This document shows, one piece after another, positions 50,621 through 59,550 of a stretch of DNA of 64,000 nucleotides. The position numbers and the translations under genes are program-made. The DNA comes from Mycolicibacterium frederiksbergense (lineage in GTDB: Bacteria; Actinomycetota; Actinomycetes; Mycobacteriales; Mycobacteriaceae). A model generated the notes under the pieces. It did no database searches. It had not been told where the DNA came from and saw nothing but the letters and a program-made list of their open reading frames with translations. The first letter of the stretch is position 1. The number at the start of each line of letters is the position of its first letter. The stretch lies in contig NZ_CP038799.1 in the NCBI RefSeq assembly GCF_012223425.1, positions 5,688,249 to 5,752,248 of the forward strand. Reading direction: 5' to 3'.

Positions 50621-51604
50621 TCAGGCGTCCTCGAGCAGGTCCGGGGTGACCGCCGATTCGGTATCGGGAATCCCGTCCTGCTTGGCCTTGCGGTCGGCCA
50701 TCGACAGCAGCCGCCGAATCCGGCCTGCCACCGCGTCTTTGGTCATCGGCGGCTCGGCCAGCCGGCCCAGCTCCTCCAGCGACGCCTGCCGGTGCTCGAC
50801 CCGCAACCGCCCGGCCTGCGCCAGATGGTCCGGGACGGTGTCACCGAGGATGTTCAGCGCCCGCTCCACCCGGGCCGCGGCGGCGACCGCCGCCCGCGCC
50901 GAGCGCCGCAGGTTGGCGTCGTCGAAATTGGCCAGCCGGTTGGCGGTCGCCCGGACCTCGCGCCGCATCCGGCGCTCCTCCCAGGTGAGCCGGGTGTCCT
51001 GGGCGCCCATCCTGGTCAGCAGTGCCCCGATCGCCTCACCGTCGCGCACCACCACCCGGTCGCTGCCACGCACCTCCCGGGCCTTGGCGCTGATACCGAG
51101 CCGGCGCGCCGCGCCGACCAGCGCCAGCGCTGCCTCGGGGCCCGGGCAGCTGACCTCCAGCGCCGACGAACGCCCGGGCTCGGTGAGCGAACCGTGCGCC
51201 AAAAATGCTCCCCGCCACGCTGCCTCGGCATCGTTGACACTGCCGCCAACCACCTGGGCGGGTAGCCCACGAACCGGGCGGCCACGCAGATCGAGCAGCC
51301 CGGTTTGTCTCGCCAGGGCTTCACCGTCTTTGGCCACCCGCACCACGTAGCGGGTGCTCTTGCGGATACCGCTGGCCGACAGCACGTGCACCACGGCGCT
51401 GTAGCCGTACAGGTCGTGGATGTCCTTGCGCAGTCGGCGCGCAATGATGCCCAGGTCCACTTCGGCCTCGACCACGACCCGGCCGGCGACGATGTGCAGA
51501 CCGCCGGCGAACCGCAGCAGCGCCGACACCTCCGCGCGGCGCGCACTGACCGAATTCACGACCAGGCGGCTCAGCTCGTCCTTGACCTCGGCCGTCATCG
51601 CCAC
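50621..51604 (-). CDS. whiA: WhiA, DNA-binding regulator
   Basis: A 327-residue protein with an N-terminal LAGLIDADG-endonuclease-like domain and a C-terminal helix-turn-helix (RRLEHRQASLEELGRLAEPP region, read as LRVEHRQASLEELGRLAEPP, then DAVAGRIRRLLSMAD). It controls sporulation or cell-division genes in other actinobacteria. It is the last gene of uvrC–rapZ–cuvA–whiA and overlaps cuvA by 10 bp. It corresponds to Rv1423. Confidence 0.95.
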   Translation of the reverse strand: MAMTAEVKDELSRLVVNSVSARRAEVSALLRFAGGLHIVAGRVVVEAEVDLGIIARRLRKDIHDLYGYSAVVHVLSASGIRKSTRYVVRVAKDGEALARQTGLLDLRGRPVRGLPAQVVGGSVNDAEAAWRGAFLAHGSLTEPGRSSALEVSCPGPEAALALVGAARRLGISAKAREVRGSDRVVVRDGEAIGALLTRMGAQDTRLTWEERRMRREVRATANRLANFDDANLRRSARAAVAAAARVERALNILGDTVPDHLAQAGRLRVEHRQASLEELGRLAEPPMTKDAVAGRIRRLLSMADRKAKQDGIPDTESAVTPDLLEDA

Positions 51605-52629
51605 GAGTCGTCCCCCCTTGGTCCGTTCACTGTCTGTTGTCCGTCCTGGTCCTGCTCACCGGGCGGGACGGGCCCCCGGCCACGCACTCGCACCCCTTCC
51701 AGCGCTGCTGCCAGCATCGACGGGTCGTGTAACTGTGTACCAGGTCGGGATACGGCGGCAAACTCCACGTTCGCGCCGAGCAGCGTGGCGGTCCGTGCCA
51801 ATTGTTCGCGCTCCCTGTCACTGGGGACCCGCGATGCGTCGATGATGATGTCGTCCACCTGAAATCCGGGAGCGTGCTGGGCCAGGACGTGAATGTGCCG
51901 TTCGGCAGAGAATCCTGCGGTCTCCCCCGGCTCGGCCGCCAGATTCAGTACCAGCGCCCGCCGCGCGGTGGTCGCATTCAGTGCCGACGCCAACCCGGGA
52001 ACGAGCACATGCGGGATCACGCTGGTGAACCACGACCCGGGCCCCAGCACCACCAGATCGGCGGCCATGATCGCGTCGACCGCCTGCCGCGTCGCGGGCG
52101 GATCGCCGGGTAGCAGCCGCACCCGGCGCACCTGGCCCACCGTGGTCGCGACGGCGACCTGCCCGCGGATCACCCGGAACATCCGTGGATCGGATTCCAG
52201 CCCCGCCACATCCGCCTCGATCTGCAGCGCCAACGGGCACATCGGCAGCACCCGGCCCTTGAGGTCCAGGATGCGACCCAGTTCATCGAGCGCGGCCACC
52301 GGATCGGCGAGCACCTCGCTGAGACCGGCGAGCAGCAGATTGCCGATCGGGTGACCGGCCAATGCGCCACTTCCGCCGAAACGGTGCTGGATGATCGTCG
52401 CCCACAGCCGCCCGTGTGGTGAGTCAGAGGCCAACGCGGCCAAGGCCATTCGCAGATCACCGGGCGGCACGATATCGAGTTCGCTGCGCAGCCGCCCCGA
52501 GGAGCCACCGTCGTCGGCGACGGTCACCACGGCGGTGACATGCGGGGTGAGCCGGCGGGCCGCCGACAGCGTCGCGTACAGACCGTGGCCGCCACCGAGC
52601 GCGACGATGCGTGATGGACCCGCCGTCAT
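51595..52629 (-). CDS. cuvA: CuvA/YvcK-family UDP-sugar-binding growth factor
   Basis: A 344-residue protein of the 2-phospho-L-lactate-transferase-like fold. The signature IVALGGGHGLYATLSAARRL and VTVADDGGSSGRLRSEL is intact. In mycobacteria CuvA (Rv1422) localises to growth zones and supports cell-wall homeostasis; YvcK-type proteins bind UDP-GlcNAc. Here it is downstream of the MurD2/MurL genes, which makes a peptidoglycan link attractive. The gap to rapZ contains GAGCGCGAGTGAAG, a relative of the GC-rich spacer elements. Confidence 0.94.
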   Translation of the reverse strand: MTAGPSRIVALGGGHGLYATLSAARRLTPHVTAVVTVADDGGSSGRLRSELDIVPPGDLRMALAALASDSPHGRLWATIIQHRFGGSGALAGHPIGNLLLAGLSEVLADPVAALDELGRILDLKGRVLPMCPLALQIEADVAGLESDPRMFRVIRGQVAVATTVGQVRRVRLLPGDPPATRQAVDAIMAADLVVLGPGSWFTSVIPHVLVPGLASALNATTARRALVLNLAAEPGETAGFSAERHIHVLAQHAPGFQVDDIIIDASRVPSDREREQLARTATLLGANVEFAAVSRPGTQLHDPSMLAAALEGVRVRGRGPVPPGEQDQDGQQTVNGPRGDDSWR

Positions 52630-52657
52630 GACTTCACTCGCGCTCGTCTGCGTGGCG

Positions 52658-53548
52658 TCATTCGCGACCCAGATCCCGGTGCAGCGAGCGCACCGTCAGA
52701 TGATCATCGGCTTCCAGGCGGCCGGCCAGCGCCTCGGCGATGGCGACACTGCGGTGTTTGCCGCCGGTGCAGCCGATGGCGACCGTCATGTACCGCTTCC
52801 CCTCCCGGCGGTAACCCTCGATCACCACCCCCAGCAGCCGATGATAGGTATCGAGGAATTCCGCGGCACCGTCCTGACCGAGCACGAAGTCGCGCACCGC
52901 CGGATGCTGTCCGGTGTGCGGGCGCAGATCGTCCACCCAGTGCGGGTTGGGCAGGAACCGGACATCCATGACGGTGTCGGCGTCCATCGGCAGCCCGTAC
53001 TTGTAACCGAAGGACTCCACCGTGACATTGGTGTGCGCGACCGCCTCGCTGCCGAAGGCGCGTTCGATGCTCTCCCGCAGCGCGGGCACCGCAAGCGTCG
53101 TGGTGTCGATGACCAGGTCGGCCACCGCGCGCACCGGGGCCAGCATGGCGCGCTCGGCGGTAATGCCTTCGGCCAGAGTCTGATTGCCCTGCAACGGGTG
53201 ACTACGGCGGTTCTGCTCGTAGCGGCGCACCAGGATCTCGTCGGCGGCCTCCATGAACAGGACCCGGGGCCGGATACCGCGGGTGGCCAGCTCGTTGCGT
53301 ACCGAATCCAGGTCGCCGGTGAAACCACGCGACCGGACGTCCATCACCAGGGCGAGCTGGGTGATGCGGGAACCGGCGGCCAGACCCAGGTCGACCATCC
53401 GCGCGATCAGTTCGGGTGGCAGGTTGTCGGCGACGTACCAGCCGAGGTCTTCGAGCACTTTGGCGGCGGTGCCGCGGCCGGCGCCCGACAATCCGGTGAC
53501 CAGGACGACTTCGATGCCTGATTCCTCGCTCATTCGCTGGTCTGCCAC
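52658..53548 (-). CDS. rapZ: RapZ/YvcJ-family nucleotide-binding protein
   Basis: A 296-residue P-loop protein. Its Walker A reads GLSGAGRGTA, with Arg in place of the usual Lys. The C-terminal sensing domain has TGGKHRSVAIAE. In E. coli RapZ senses glucosamine-6-phosphate and controls GlmS; whether this holds in actinobacteria is not established. It overlaps uvrC by 19 bp. It corresponds to Rv1421. Confidence 0.93.
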   Translation of the reverse strand: MADQRMSEESGIEVVLVTGLSGAGRGTAAKVLEDLGWYVADNLPPELIARMVDLGLAAGSRITQLALVMDVRSRGFTGDLDSVRNELATRGIRPRVLFMEAADEILVRRYEQNRRSHPLQGNQTLAEGITAERAMLAPVRAVADLVIDTTTLAVPALRESIERAFGSEAVAHTNVTVESFGYKYGLPMDADTVMDVRFLPNPHWVDDLRPHTGQHPAVRDFVLGQDGAAEFLDTYHRLLGVVIEGYRREGKRYMTVAIGCTGGKHRSVAIAEALAGRLEADDHLTVRSLHRDLGRE

Positions 53549-55638
53549 TCCGATTTCTGTTCTGAGTTCTTCTCGGCTGGTCGTTCGGTCGGTGGGTCTT
53601 CGGCTCGATCATCGTGCAAAACCGGCTCGGGCGTGTCCGAATCGATGGGCGTGTCCATCTCATCACCTGCCGACGCGGATGCCGCAACCCCCAACGCTTC
53701 CAGCACCGCCTTGGCCGTCGCGACGCCGATACCGGGCACCGTGGTGATCTCCTCGACGCTGGCCGCGCGCAAACGCGACACCGAACCGAAGTGCGTCACC
53801 AACGCCTTTCGCCGGTGCTCCCCCAATCCTCGCACCGAATCCAGCGCCGAGGCGGTCATCCGCTTGGACCGCTTGCTGCGATGGAAGGTGATCGCGAAGC
53901 GGTGGGCTTCGTCACGGATGCGCTGCAACAGGTAGAGCCCCTCGCTGGTACGCGGGAAGATCACCGGATCCGCCGACGGACCGGGCACCCAGACCTCTTC
54001 CAGGCGCTTGGCCAACCCGATCACGGCGACATCGGTCACCCCGAGATCCCGCAGCACGGCGGCCGCGGCGTTCACCTGCGGCGCGCCGCCGTCGACGACG
54101 TAGAGGTTGGGCGGGTACGCGAATCTTCGTGACTTGCCCTCGGCCACCATCGGCTGTTCCGCATCGGCGACGTGCCGAGCGAACCGGCGCCGGGTGACCT
54201 CGGCGATGGACGCGACGTCATCGGAGCGGCCGTCGCCCGCGGCCTCCCGGATCGCGTAGTGCCGATAGTCGGATTTGCGCGGCAGACCGTCCTCGAAGAC
54301 CACCAGCGAGGCCACCACATCGGTGCCCTGGACATGGCTGATGTCGACACATTCGATCCGCAGCGGTGCATCGGCGAGATCCAGCGTTTCCTGGATATTC
54401 TGCAGCGCTTCGGATCTGGCGTTGAAGTCACCGGCCCGCTTCAGTTTGTGCTGCGCCAGCGCGTCCTGGGCGTTGCGCTGCACCGTCTCGGCCAGCGTCC
54501 GCTTGTCACCGCGCACCGGAACCCGAAGGTCCACCCGGGACCCACGCAGCCCGCTCAGCCAGTCGGTCAGTTGCTCGGCGTTCTCGGGAAGCACCGGCAC
54601 CAGTACCTGCTTGGGCACCGGGTTGGTCGCCTCGTCCTGCGGACCACCGACGGCCCCGAGTTCGGCCTGATCGCCGTAGAACTGCGTGAGGAACTGCTCG
54701 ACCAGCCGCGCCTGGCCCGAATCCCCTTGCTCTGCACCTTTTTCGGCCGTCTCCGGCTCCGTGGCCTTTTCGACCACCCAGCCGCGCTGTCCGCGCACCC
54801 GCCCGCCGCGCACGTGGAACACCTGGACCGCCGCCTCCAGGTCGTCATCGGCGAAGGCCACCACATCGGCGTCGGTGCCGTCGCCGAACACCACGGTCTG
54901 CTTTTCCAGCGCCCGTTTGAGCGCGCCGATGTCATCGCGCAGCCGGGCCGCCCGCTCGAAGTCGAGTTCCTCGGCCGCGGCGTTCATCTGCCGTTCCATA
55001 TCGCGGACCAGCCGGTCGGTCTTGCCCGCCAGGAAGTCGCAGAAGTCCAGCACGATCTGCCGGTGCTGTTCGGCGCTCACCCGCCCGGTGCACGGCGCCG
55101 AACACTTGTCGATGTAACCGAGCAGGCAGGGCCGGTCGATCTGCCTGTGCCGCTTGAACACTCCGGCCGAGCACGTGCGCGCCGGGAACACCCGGGTCAG
55201 CAGATCCAGGGTCTCCCGGATGGCCCAGGCATGGGAGTACGGCCCGAAGTAGCGCACGCCCTTGCGCCGCGGCCCGCGATAGACGAACAGCCGGGGGTAC
55301 TCCTCGTTCAGCGTCACCGCGAGCACCGGGTAGGACTTGTCGTCGCGGTAGCGGATGTTGAACCGCGGATCGAACTCCTTGATCCAGTTGTATTCCAGCT
55401 GCAGCGCCTCGACCTCGGTGGTCACCACGGTCCACTCGACGCTGCCCGCCGTCATCACCATCTGGCGGGTGCGCGGCGCCAGGCCGGAGATATCGGCGAA
55501 GTAGGAGTTGAGGCGGCTGCGCAGGCTCTTGGCCTTGCCGACGTAGATCACCCGGCCGTGCGGATCACGGAACCGGTAGACACCGGGTTCGACGGGAATC
55601 GAACCCGGCGCGGGCCGGTAAGTCGCTGGATCGGGCAC
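53530..55638 (-). CDS. uvrC: UvrABC excinuclease subunit C
   Basis: A 702-residue nucleotide-excision repair nuclease. An N-terminal GIY-YIG domain (PGVYRFRDPHGRVIYVGKAK) makes the 3' incision. Next come the UVR motif (~205–240), a central insert rich in Glu/Gln, the RNase H-like 5' nuclease domain (ECVDISHVQGTDVVASLVVF) and a helix-hairpin-helix pair (IGVATAKAVLEALG). A ~50-residue acidic polar tail follows the HhH and is not part of the usual fold. It lies 9 bp after the murD2 stop. Confidence 0.97.
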   Translation of the reverse strand: MPDPATYRPAPGSIPVEPGVYRFRDPHGRVIYVGKAKSLRSRLNSYFADISGLAPRTRQMVMTAGSVEWTVVTTEVEALQLEYNWIKEFDPRFNIRYRDDKSYPVLAVTLNEEYPRLFVYRGPRRKGVRYFGPYSHAWAIRETLDLLTRVFPARTCSAGVFKRHRQIDRPCLLGYIDKCSAPCTGRVSAEQHRQIVLDFCDFLAGKTDRLVRDMERQMNAAAEELDFERAARLRDDIGALKRALEKQTVVFGDGTDADVVAFADDDLEAAVQVFHVRGGRVRGQRGWVVEKATEPETAEKGAEQGDSGQARLVEQFLTQFYGDQAELGAVGGPQDEATNPVPKQVLVPVLPENAEQLTDWLSGLRGSRVDLRVPVRGDKRTLAETVQRNAQDALAQHKLKRAGDFNARSEALQNIQETLDLADAPLRIECVDISHVQGTDVVASLVVFEDGLPRKSDYRHYAIREAAGDGRSDDVASIAEVTRRRFARHVADAEQPMVAEGKSRRFAYPPNLYVVDGGAPQVNAAAAVLRDLGVTDVAVIGLAKRLEEVWVPGPSADPVIFPRTSEGLYLLQRIRDEAHRFAITFHRSKRSKRMTASALDSVRGLGEHRRKALVTHFGSVSRLRAASVEEITTVPGIGVATAKAVLEALGVAASASAGDEMDTPIDSDTPEPVLHDDRAEDPPTERPAEKNSEQKSEWQTSE

Positions 55639-55647
55639 GGGTCCAGG

Positions 55648-56952
55648 TTAGAGCGTGTCTATGACGTCGATATACCCGCAGTACACGGCGGCTTTTTCTT
55701 CGTAGTTGCGGAAGATGTCGTAGCTTGCGGCCCCCGGGGACAGCAACACCACGTCGACGCCGGGGACCGCGGCGGCCACCCGGACCGCGTCTTCCAGGCT
55801 GTCCACCGGGTGCGTGCGATCGGGATATGCCGCGGCGAATCCGGTTCCGATACGCGCACCGTTGGTCGGGCCCTGGATGAGGGTGACCCGGCGCCGGCGG
55901 CTGCACAGGTACGCGTCGAGTTGCCGGTAATCCAGCGCCCGGTCCATGCCGCCGACGATCAGCGCGATCTCCTCATCGGATCGCATCGCGGTCAGCGCCG
56001 CCACCACCGCCTCCCCGGTGGTGGCCAGCGTGTCGTCGATCCAGCGGACACCACCGGTGCGCCGGACGGTCTGCAGCCGGTGCGGCAGACCGGTGAACGT
56101 GGCGGCCGCGGCATCCACCTCTGCCGCGGTCACCGGGCGTCCGAGCACCTGCTCGGCGGCCAGCGCCGCCAGCGCGGCGTTGACGGCGTTGTGCGCGTAG
56201 GACAGCACAGAATCCCCCGCCGGTGTCCTGACCGCGGCGGGGTCCAGTTCACGCAGCGGGGGAAAATCCGAGATGCCGATGCGCCGAAGCGATTCGACGA
56301 CACCGGGTGTCGTGACAAGGCAGCGGGTAGCGGCGCCGAACACGTGGGATTTCGCCTCGTAGTAGGCGGTGATGTCGCCGTGGAAGTCCAGATGATCCTG
56401 GAACAGGTTGGTGATCACCGCCACCGCGGGCGGCGTGCGCAACAGTGCGCACTGCTGACTCGACAGCTCGGCCACCACCCATTCGCCTGCGGCCCCCGAA
56501 AGATCCGGCTCTGCCAGGTCCGACAGCGGTGTGCCGATATTGCCCGCCGCCACCGCGGGCACGCCCAGCCCGGCCAGCAGATGCGCCAGGAACGCGGCGG
56601 TGGTGCTCTTGCCCTTGGTACCGGTGATCCCCACGGTGCGCGAGCCGCGGCGCGCCATGAACCAGTCTGCGGCATTCGACACCACCGGCCCGCTGTCACG
56701 CATCTGCGCGAACACCGGGTGCCGCCAGGGCACACCGGGGCTGACAAACACGATATCGGTGTCGCGCAGCCGTTCCGGGGCGTCGGGACCGTTGCTGACC
56801 GTCAGATTGGGGATGCCGGCCGTGTCGATGCCGGCGCGATCGTCGACCGCGACGATGCGGGCGGCCCCCTGGGCGGCGGCGGTGCGGGCCATGGACAGCC
56901 CCTCCTTGCCGAGCCCCCAGATTCCGACGACCCGTCCGGCCAGCTCAGTCAT
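55648..56952 (-). CDS. murD2: MurD2-type ligase: UDP-MurNAc-L-Ala + L-glutamate
   Basis: A 434-residue Mur ligase. The Rossmann-like N-domain starts GRVVGIWGLGKEGLSM, the ATP loop is GTKGKST at residues 111–117, the central motif is NLFQDHLDFHGDI, and the C-domain has LPHRLQTVRR and LLSPGAASYDIF. Overall it resembles MurD, but it is coupled to MurL (8-bp overlap). This is the arrangement described in Xanthomonas, where MurD2 adds L-Glu instead of D-Glu. The L-Glu specificity is therefore inferred from context. ATG 56952 is used because the family N-terminus begins there. A duplicate canonical murD is expected elsewhere in the genome. Confidence 0.8.
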   Translation of the reverse strand: MTELAGRVVGIWGLGKEGLSMARTAAAQGAARIVAVDDRAGIDTAGIPNLTVSNGPDAPERLRDTDIVFVSPGVPWRHPVFAQMRDSGPVVSNAADWFMARRGSRTVGITGTKGKSTTAAFLAHLLAGLGVPAVAAGNIGTPLSDLAEPDLSGAAGEWVVAELSSQQCALLRTPPAVAVITNLFQDHLDFHGDITAYYEAKSHVFGAATRCLVTTPGVVESLRRIGISDFPPLRELDPAAVRTPAGDSVLSYAHNAVNAALAALAAEQVLGRPVTAAEVDAAAATFTGLPHRLQTVRRTGGVRWIDDTLATTGEAVVAALTAMRSDEEIALIVGGMDRALDYRQLDAYLCSRRRRVTLIQGPTNGARIGTGFAAAYPDRTHPVDSLEDAVRVAAAVPGVDVVLLSPGAASYDIFRNYEEKAAVYCGYIDVIDTL

Positions 56953-58276
56953 CGACCGGCTTCGTCTCGAGCAGGTTGGCATAACGCTCGGGCACATGAT
57001 GTTCGGCCGGCGAAGGATCCGGGTCGACAGCGACCACCGCCAGTTGCGCGCGCTGCTCCGCAAAATCGTCGACCAGTTCCAGGCCCTGCCACTGCGGGTC
57101 GTCGATCACCGCGAGCATGGCCTCGGCGGCCTCGTGGTACTCCCCCACGCATTCGAACGGCTTGTGCACCCCGATACCGAGGATGTCGGCCATACCGTCC
57201 CGATTCCCGGTGTCGGCGAACAGGTTACGGCCGAAGATCTGCTCCAGCGTGGGCCGGCCCAGTCGCGGCGCCAGCAGCACGAAGACGAACTGGCATTTCG
57301 GGCAGTGCCCACACCAGGAACTGGCGCGCCGGCTCGGATCCAGCGCGAACAGCCGGTTGCAACTGGTGAAGACGCCGAAATACTCTCCACTGGTGGCGAA
57401 TCGGTCGGCGATCTGGGATTCCGACAGCCCGCGCAGCAGGGAGAAGTAACGGTCCGGGTTGAATCCGTGGCGCGCCAGGGTGTCCCGCAACAGCGTCTCG
57501 TACGCCAGGCTCTTGGACCACTGGTGGTTGATATCGCGGCCGAGCCACTCGACGTTGCCGACATTGGAGGACCGCTCGTTGGACAGCACCACCGGACCGA
57601 AACCGCCTGCGTCGGCCACGATCAGCCCGATCACGCTGTTGATCGCGGTCACCGGCACATGCCCGTTGTAGGCGCCCTCGGCGTTGGCCTGGATGAGCCG
57701 GCGGTCGATGCGGCGGCGTACGTGCACACTGTCGAAACCGCTCACCTCGATGCACCGGTCGATGGGGTCATACCGGTTCACACTGAACAACATCGGCGCC
57801 ACGCCGTGCCGACGGAACGCCTCGATGCTGACCACCGAGTCCTTCCCGCCGCCGACGGGAACCAGCGGGGTCGCCGCCGGATCCCAGTCGTCACCATCGC
57901 GGGGCCCCTCGGTCGCCGCCGGACCGTCGATCTCGGGGGTCAGCGCAGCGGGCAGCTGGTTGGTGTACGCGAACTCACCCAGACCGCCCTCGATGAGCTC
58001 GCTCAGGTATCTCTTTTCGAAGTCGTGTGTGGGGAAAGCGATCTCGATCCGGGCCGGGGCCGCCGCCTTATAGTAGCTCAGCGAGCAGGTGAGCGTCAGC
58101 AGCCGGGCCAGCACCGGGTCCGGGGCGGCGCCGATGTCACCGAAATCGATCACCTCGGTGAAGCTGACCGGATCCGGACCGCGCAGCGTGTAGTGCAGCT
58201 CGAGTCGGCCGTCGACCCAGTCGTTGCCATCGATCACCAAGGCGTCGAAGGATTCCGGACGGAATGACTCACTCAT
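56945..58276 (-). CDS. murL: MurL-type UDP-MurNAc-L-Ala-L-Glu epimerase
   Basis: A 443-residue protein. Diagnostic blocks are TLTCSLSYYKAAAPARIEIA, a PP-loop-like nucleotide site PVGGGKDSVVSIE (GGGKDS at 142–147), VLSNERSSNVGN and a zinc-like CGHCPKC near residue 315. MurL epimerises the terminal L-Glu of UDP-MurNAc-L-Ala-L-Glu to D-Glu in an ATP-dependent reaction in Xanthomonas; homologs occur in actinobacteria. The start overlaps the preceding gene by 4 bp and the end overlaps murD2 by 8 bp, so the three are probably co-translated. Catalysis here is inferred from family and pairing. Confidence 0.82.
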   Translation of the reverse strand: MSESFRPESFDALVIDGNDWVDGRLELHYTLRGPDPVSFTEVIDFGDIGAAPDPVLARLLTLTCSLSYYKAAAPARIEIAFPTHDFEKRYLSELIEGGLGEFAYTNQLPAALTPEIDGPAATEGPRDGDDWDPAATPLVPVGGGKDSVVSIEAFRRHGVAPMLFSVNRYDPIDRCIEVSGFDSVHVRRRIDRRLIQANAEGAYNGHVPVTAINSVIGLIVADAGGFGPVVLSNERSSNVGNVEWLGRDINHQWSKSLAYETLLRDTLARHGFNPDRYFSLLRGLSESQIADRFATSGEYFGVFTSCNRLFALDPSRRASSWCGHCPKCQFVFVLLAPRLGRPTLEQIFGRNLFADTGNRDGMADILGIGVHKPFECVGEYHEAAEAMLAVIDDPQWQGLELVDDFAEQRAQLAVVAVDPDPSPAEHHVPERYANLLETKPVDD

Positions 58277-59028
58277 GTCGGCGCCACCTCGAAACGACGG
58301 GCGCCGATGGCGCTGACGGGATGGGTCTCGAAACGCGGTGACACCCAGTGGGCACGGGCGGCGCCCGAGACCGGGACGGGCGCATCCGAATAGCGCACGC
58401 CGTCCAGCAGACCGGCGGCCCGCAGCAACTCCAGTCTGTCGGCGCCGGTGCCGACGGCACCGGCGGCGGTGTCGAAGACCAACGCGCCGAGTCGCGGAGG
58501 GTGCACCAGTTCGCCGTCGGCGAACACCTCGTCGACGTAACCGGCGGCCCGCAGCTCGCGTTCGGCGAGATCGGCCTCGGCCTGACTGCCGGTGCGCCCC
58601 GCCATCTGGCGCCAGTGCGGCGGCGGCCCTTCTTCTCGGCGCGAGGTGACGGTCAGCGCCACCGGCTCGGACCGGACCGGGTCGATCACCGACGCGGACA
58701 CCACGAACCGGGACTGCCCGTCGACCTCGGCGACCATTACCCGCGCCGCCAGGGTGACCTGCCCGTGCCGGGCGGTCGCCTCGTCGAGGAAGCCCGCCAC
58801 GGTGTCACGCAGCGTCGTGATCGGCGGGATGTCGATGCCGAAGAAGCGGGCCGTTTCGTCCAGTCGCGCCCAGATCAGCCCGGTGCCGGGCTCGCGGCCA
58901 CTGACCAGCGGCACGGTGAGCGCCGGTTGGGTGCCCAACGCCGCAACCAGGGCGGGTGCGCAGACGAGTGGCGCGTCGCTTTCGGCGATGCCGCCGGCCG
59001 ACGTCGACACGAATTCCAAGGTACTCAT
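58273..59028 (-). CDS. Degenerate class IV aminotransferase-like protein, first gene of murL–murD2 operon
   Basis: A 251-residue protein. LIWARLDETARFFGIDIPPI, the segment REEGPPPHWRQMAGRTGSQA, then ELRAAGYVDEVFADGELVHP and the end ARAHWVSPRFETHPVSAIGA follow the order of class IV aminotransferases (BCAT, D-amino acid transaminase, PabC). The position of the PLP lysine appears to hold Arg (HWRQ), and the cofactor-binding Glu after the ‘dG.v.E’ strand appears to be His. A catalytically altered paralog is likely. It is coupled to murL by a 4-bp overlap. A role in peptidoglycan D-Glu supply is inference only. Confidence 0.55.
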   Translation of the reverse strand: MSTLEFVSTSAGGIAESDAPLVCAPALVAALGTQPALTVPLVSGREPGTGLIWARLDETARFFGIDIPPITTLRDTVAGFLDEATARHGQVTLAARVMVAEVDGQSRFVVSASVIDPVRSEPVALTVTSRREEGPPPHWRQMAGRTGSQAEADLAERELRAAGYVDEVFADGELVHPPRLGALVFDTAAGAVGTGADRLELLRAAGLLDGVRYSDAPVPVSGAARAHWVSPRFETHPVSAIGARRFEVAPT

Positions 59029-59073
59029 CGACTTGCCGATCCTACCGCAGCCAGCAGCGGCGATACTGATGCG

Positions 59074-59550
59074 ATGGGGATGGCGCAGGCGCGGATAGCG
59101 CGGCTGACGGAGACGGACTGGCGGGCCTTCGCGGGCGTGCGGCTTCGCGCCCTCACCGACTCGCTGGGCGCCGAGGACCCGCAGTACCGGCACGAGTCCA
59201 CCTTCACCGCGGCGCAGTGGCGCCGCCGGCTGCGCGCCCACGCGCAGTTCGCCGCCGTCGTCGACGGCCGCCCTGTCGGCCTGATCGGCGCGCAACGCCA
59301 GAGCCCGGAGGCGGTGTATCTGTACTCGCTGTGGCTGGATCCCGCGGCCCGCGGGCGCGGACTGGGGCGCACGCTGGTCGCCGAGGCGGTGGATTGGGCC
59401 CGCAATCAGCGGGTGCAACGGGTGACGCTGCGGGTGCACGCCGCCAACGAGGCGGCACGCGCCGTCTACGACAGCCTGGGGTTCACCGTCAGTGCCGGCG
59501 ACACCGCCGGGACCGTCGGTGAGATCACGATGATGCTGAATGTGAATTGA
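59074..59550 (+). CDS. GNAT-family N-acetyltransferase
   Basis: A 158-residue acetyltransferase. The acetyl-CoA loop is LWLDPAARGRGLGRTLVAEA, and the C-terminal NEAARAVYDSLGFTVSAGD is family-typical. ATG 59074 or 59080 could start it. It is divergent from the class IV-like gene (45 bp apart), and its end overlaps the PH-domain gene by 26 bp. Substrate unknown. Confidence 0.88.
   Translation: MGMAQARIARLTETDWRAFAGVRLRALTDSLGAEDPQYRHESTFTAAQWRRRLRAHAQFAAVVDGRPVGLIGAQRQSPEAVYLYSLWLDPAARGRGLGRTLVAEAVDWARNQRVQRVTLRVHAANEAARAVYDSLGFTVSAGDTAGTVGEITMMLNVN

Noticed and set aside
54172..57369. 1065-codon plus-strand frame over uvrC, murD2 and murL
   Set aside because: The minus strand has three conserved proteins; this frame spans gene boundaries and has shadow-like composition.
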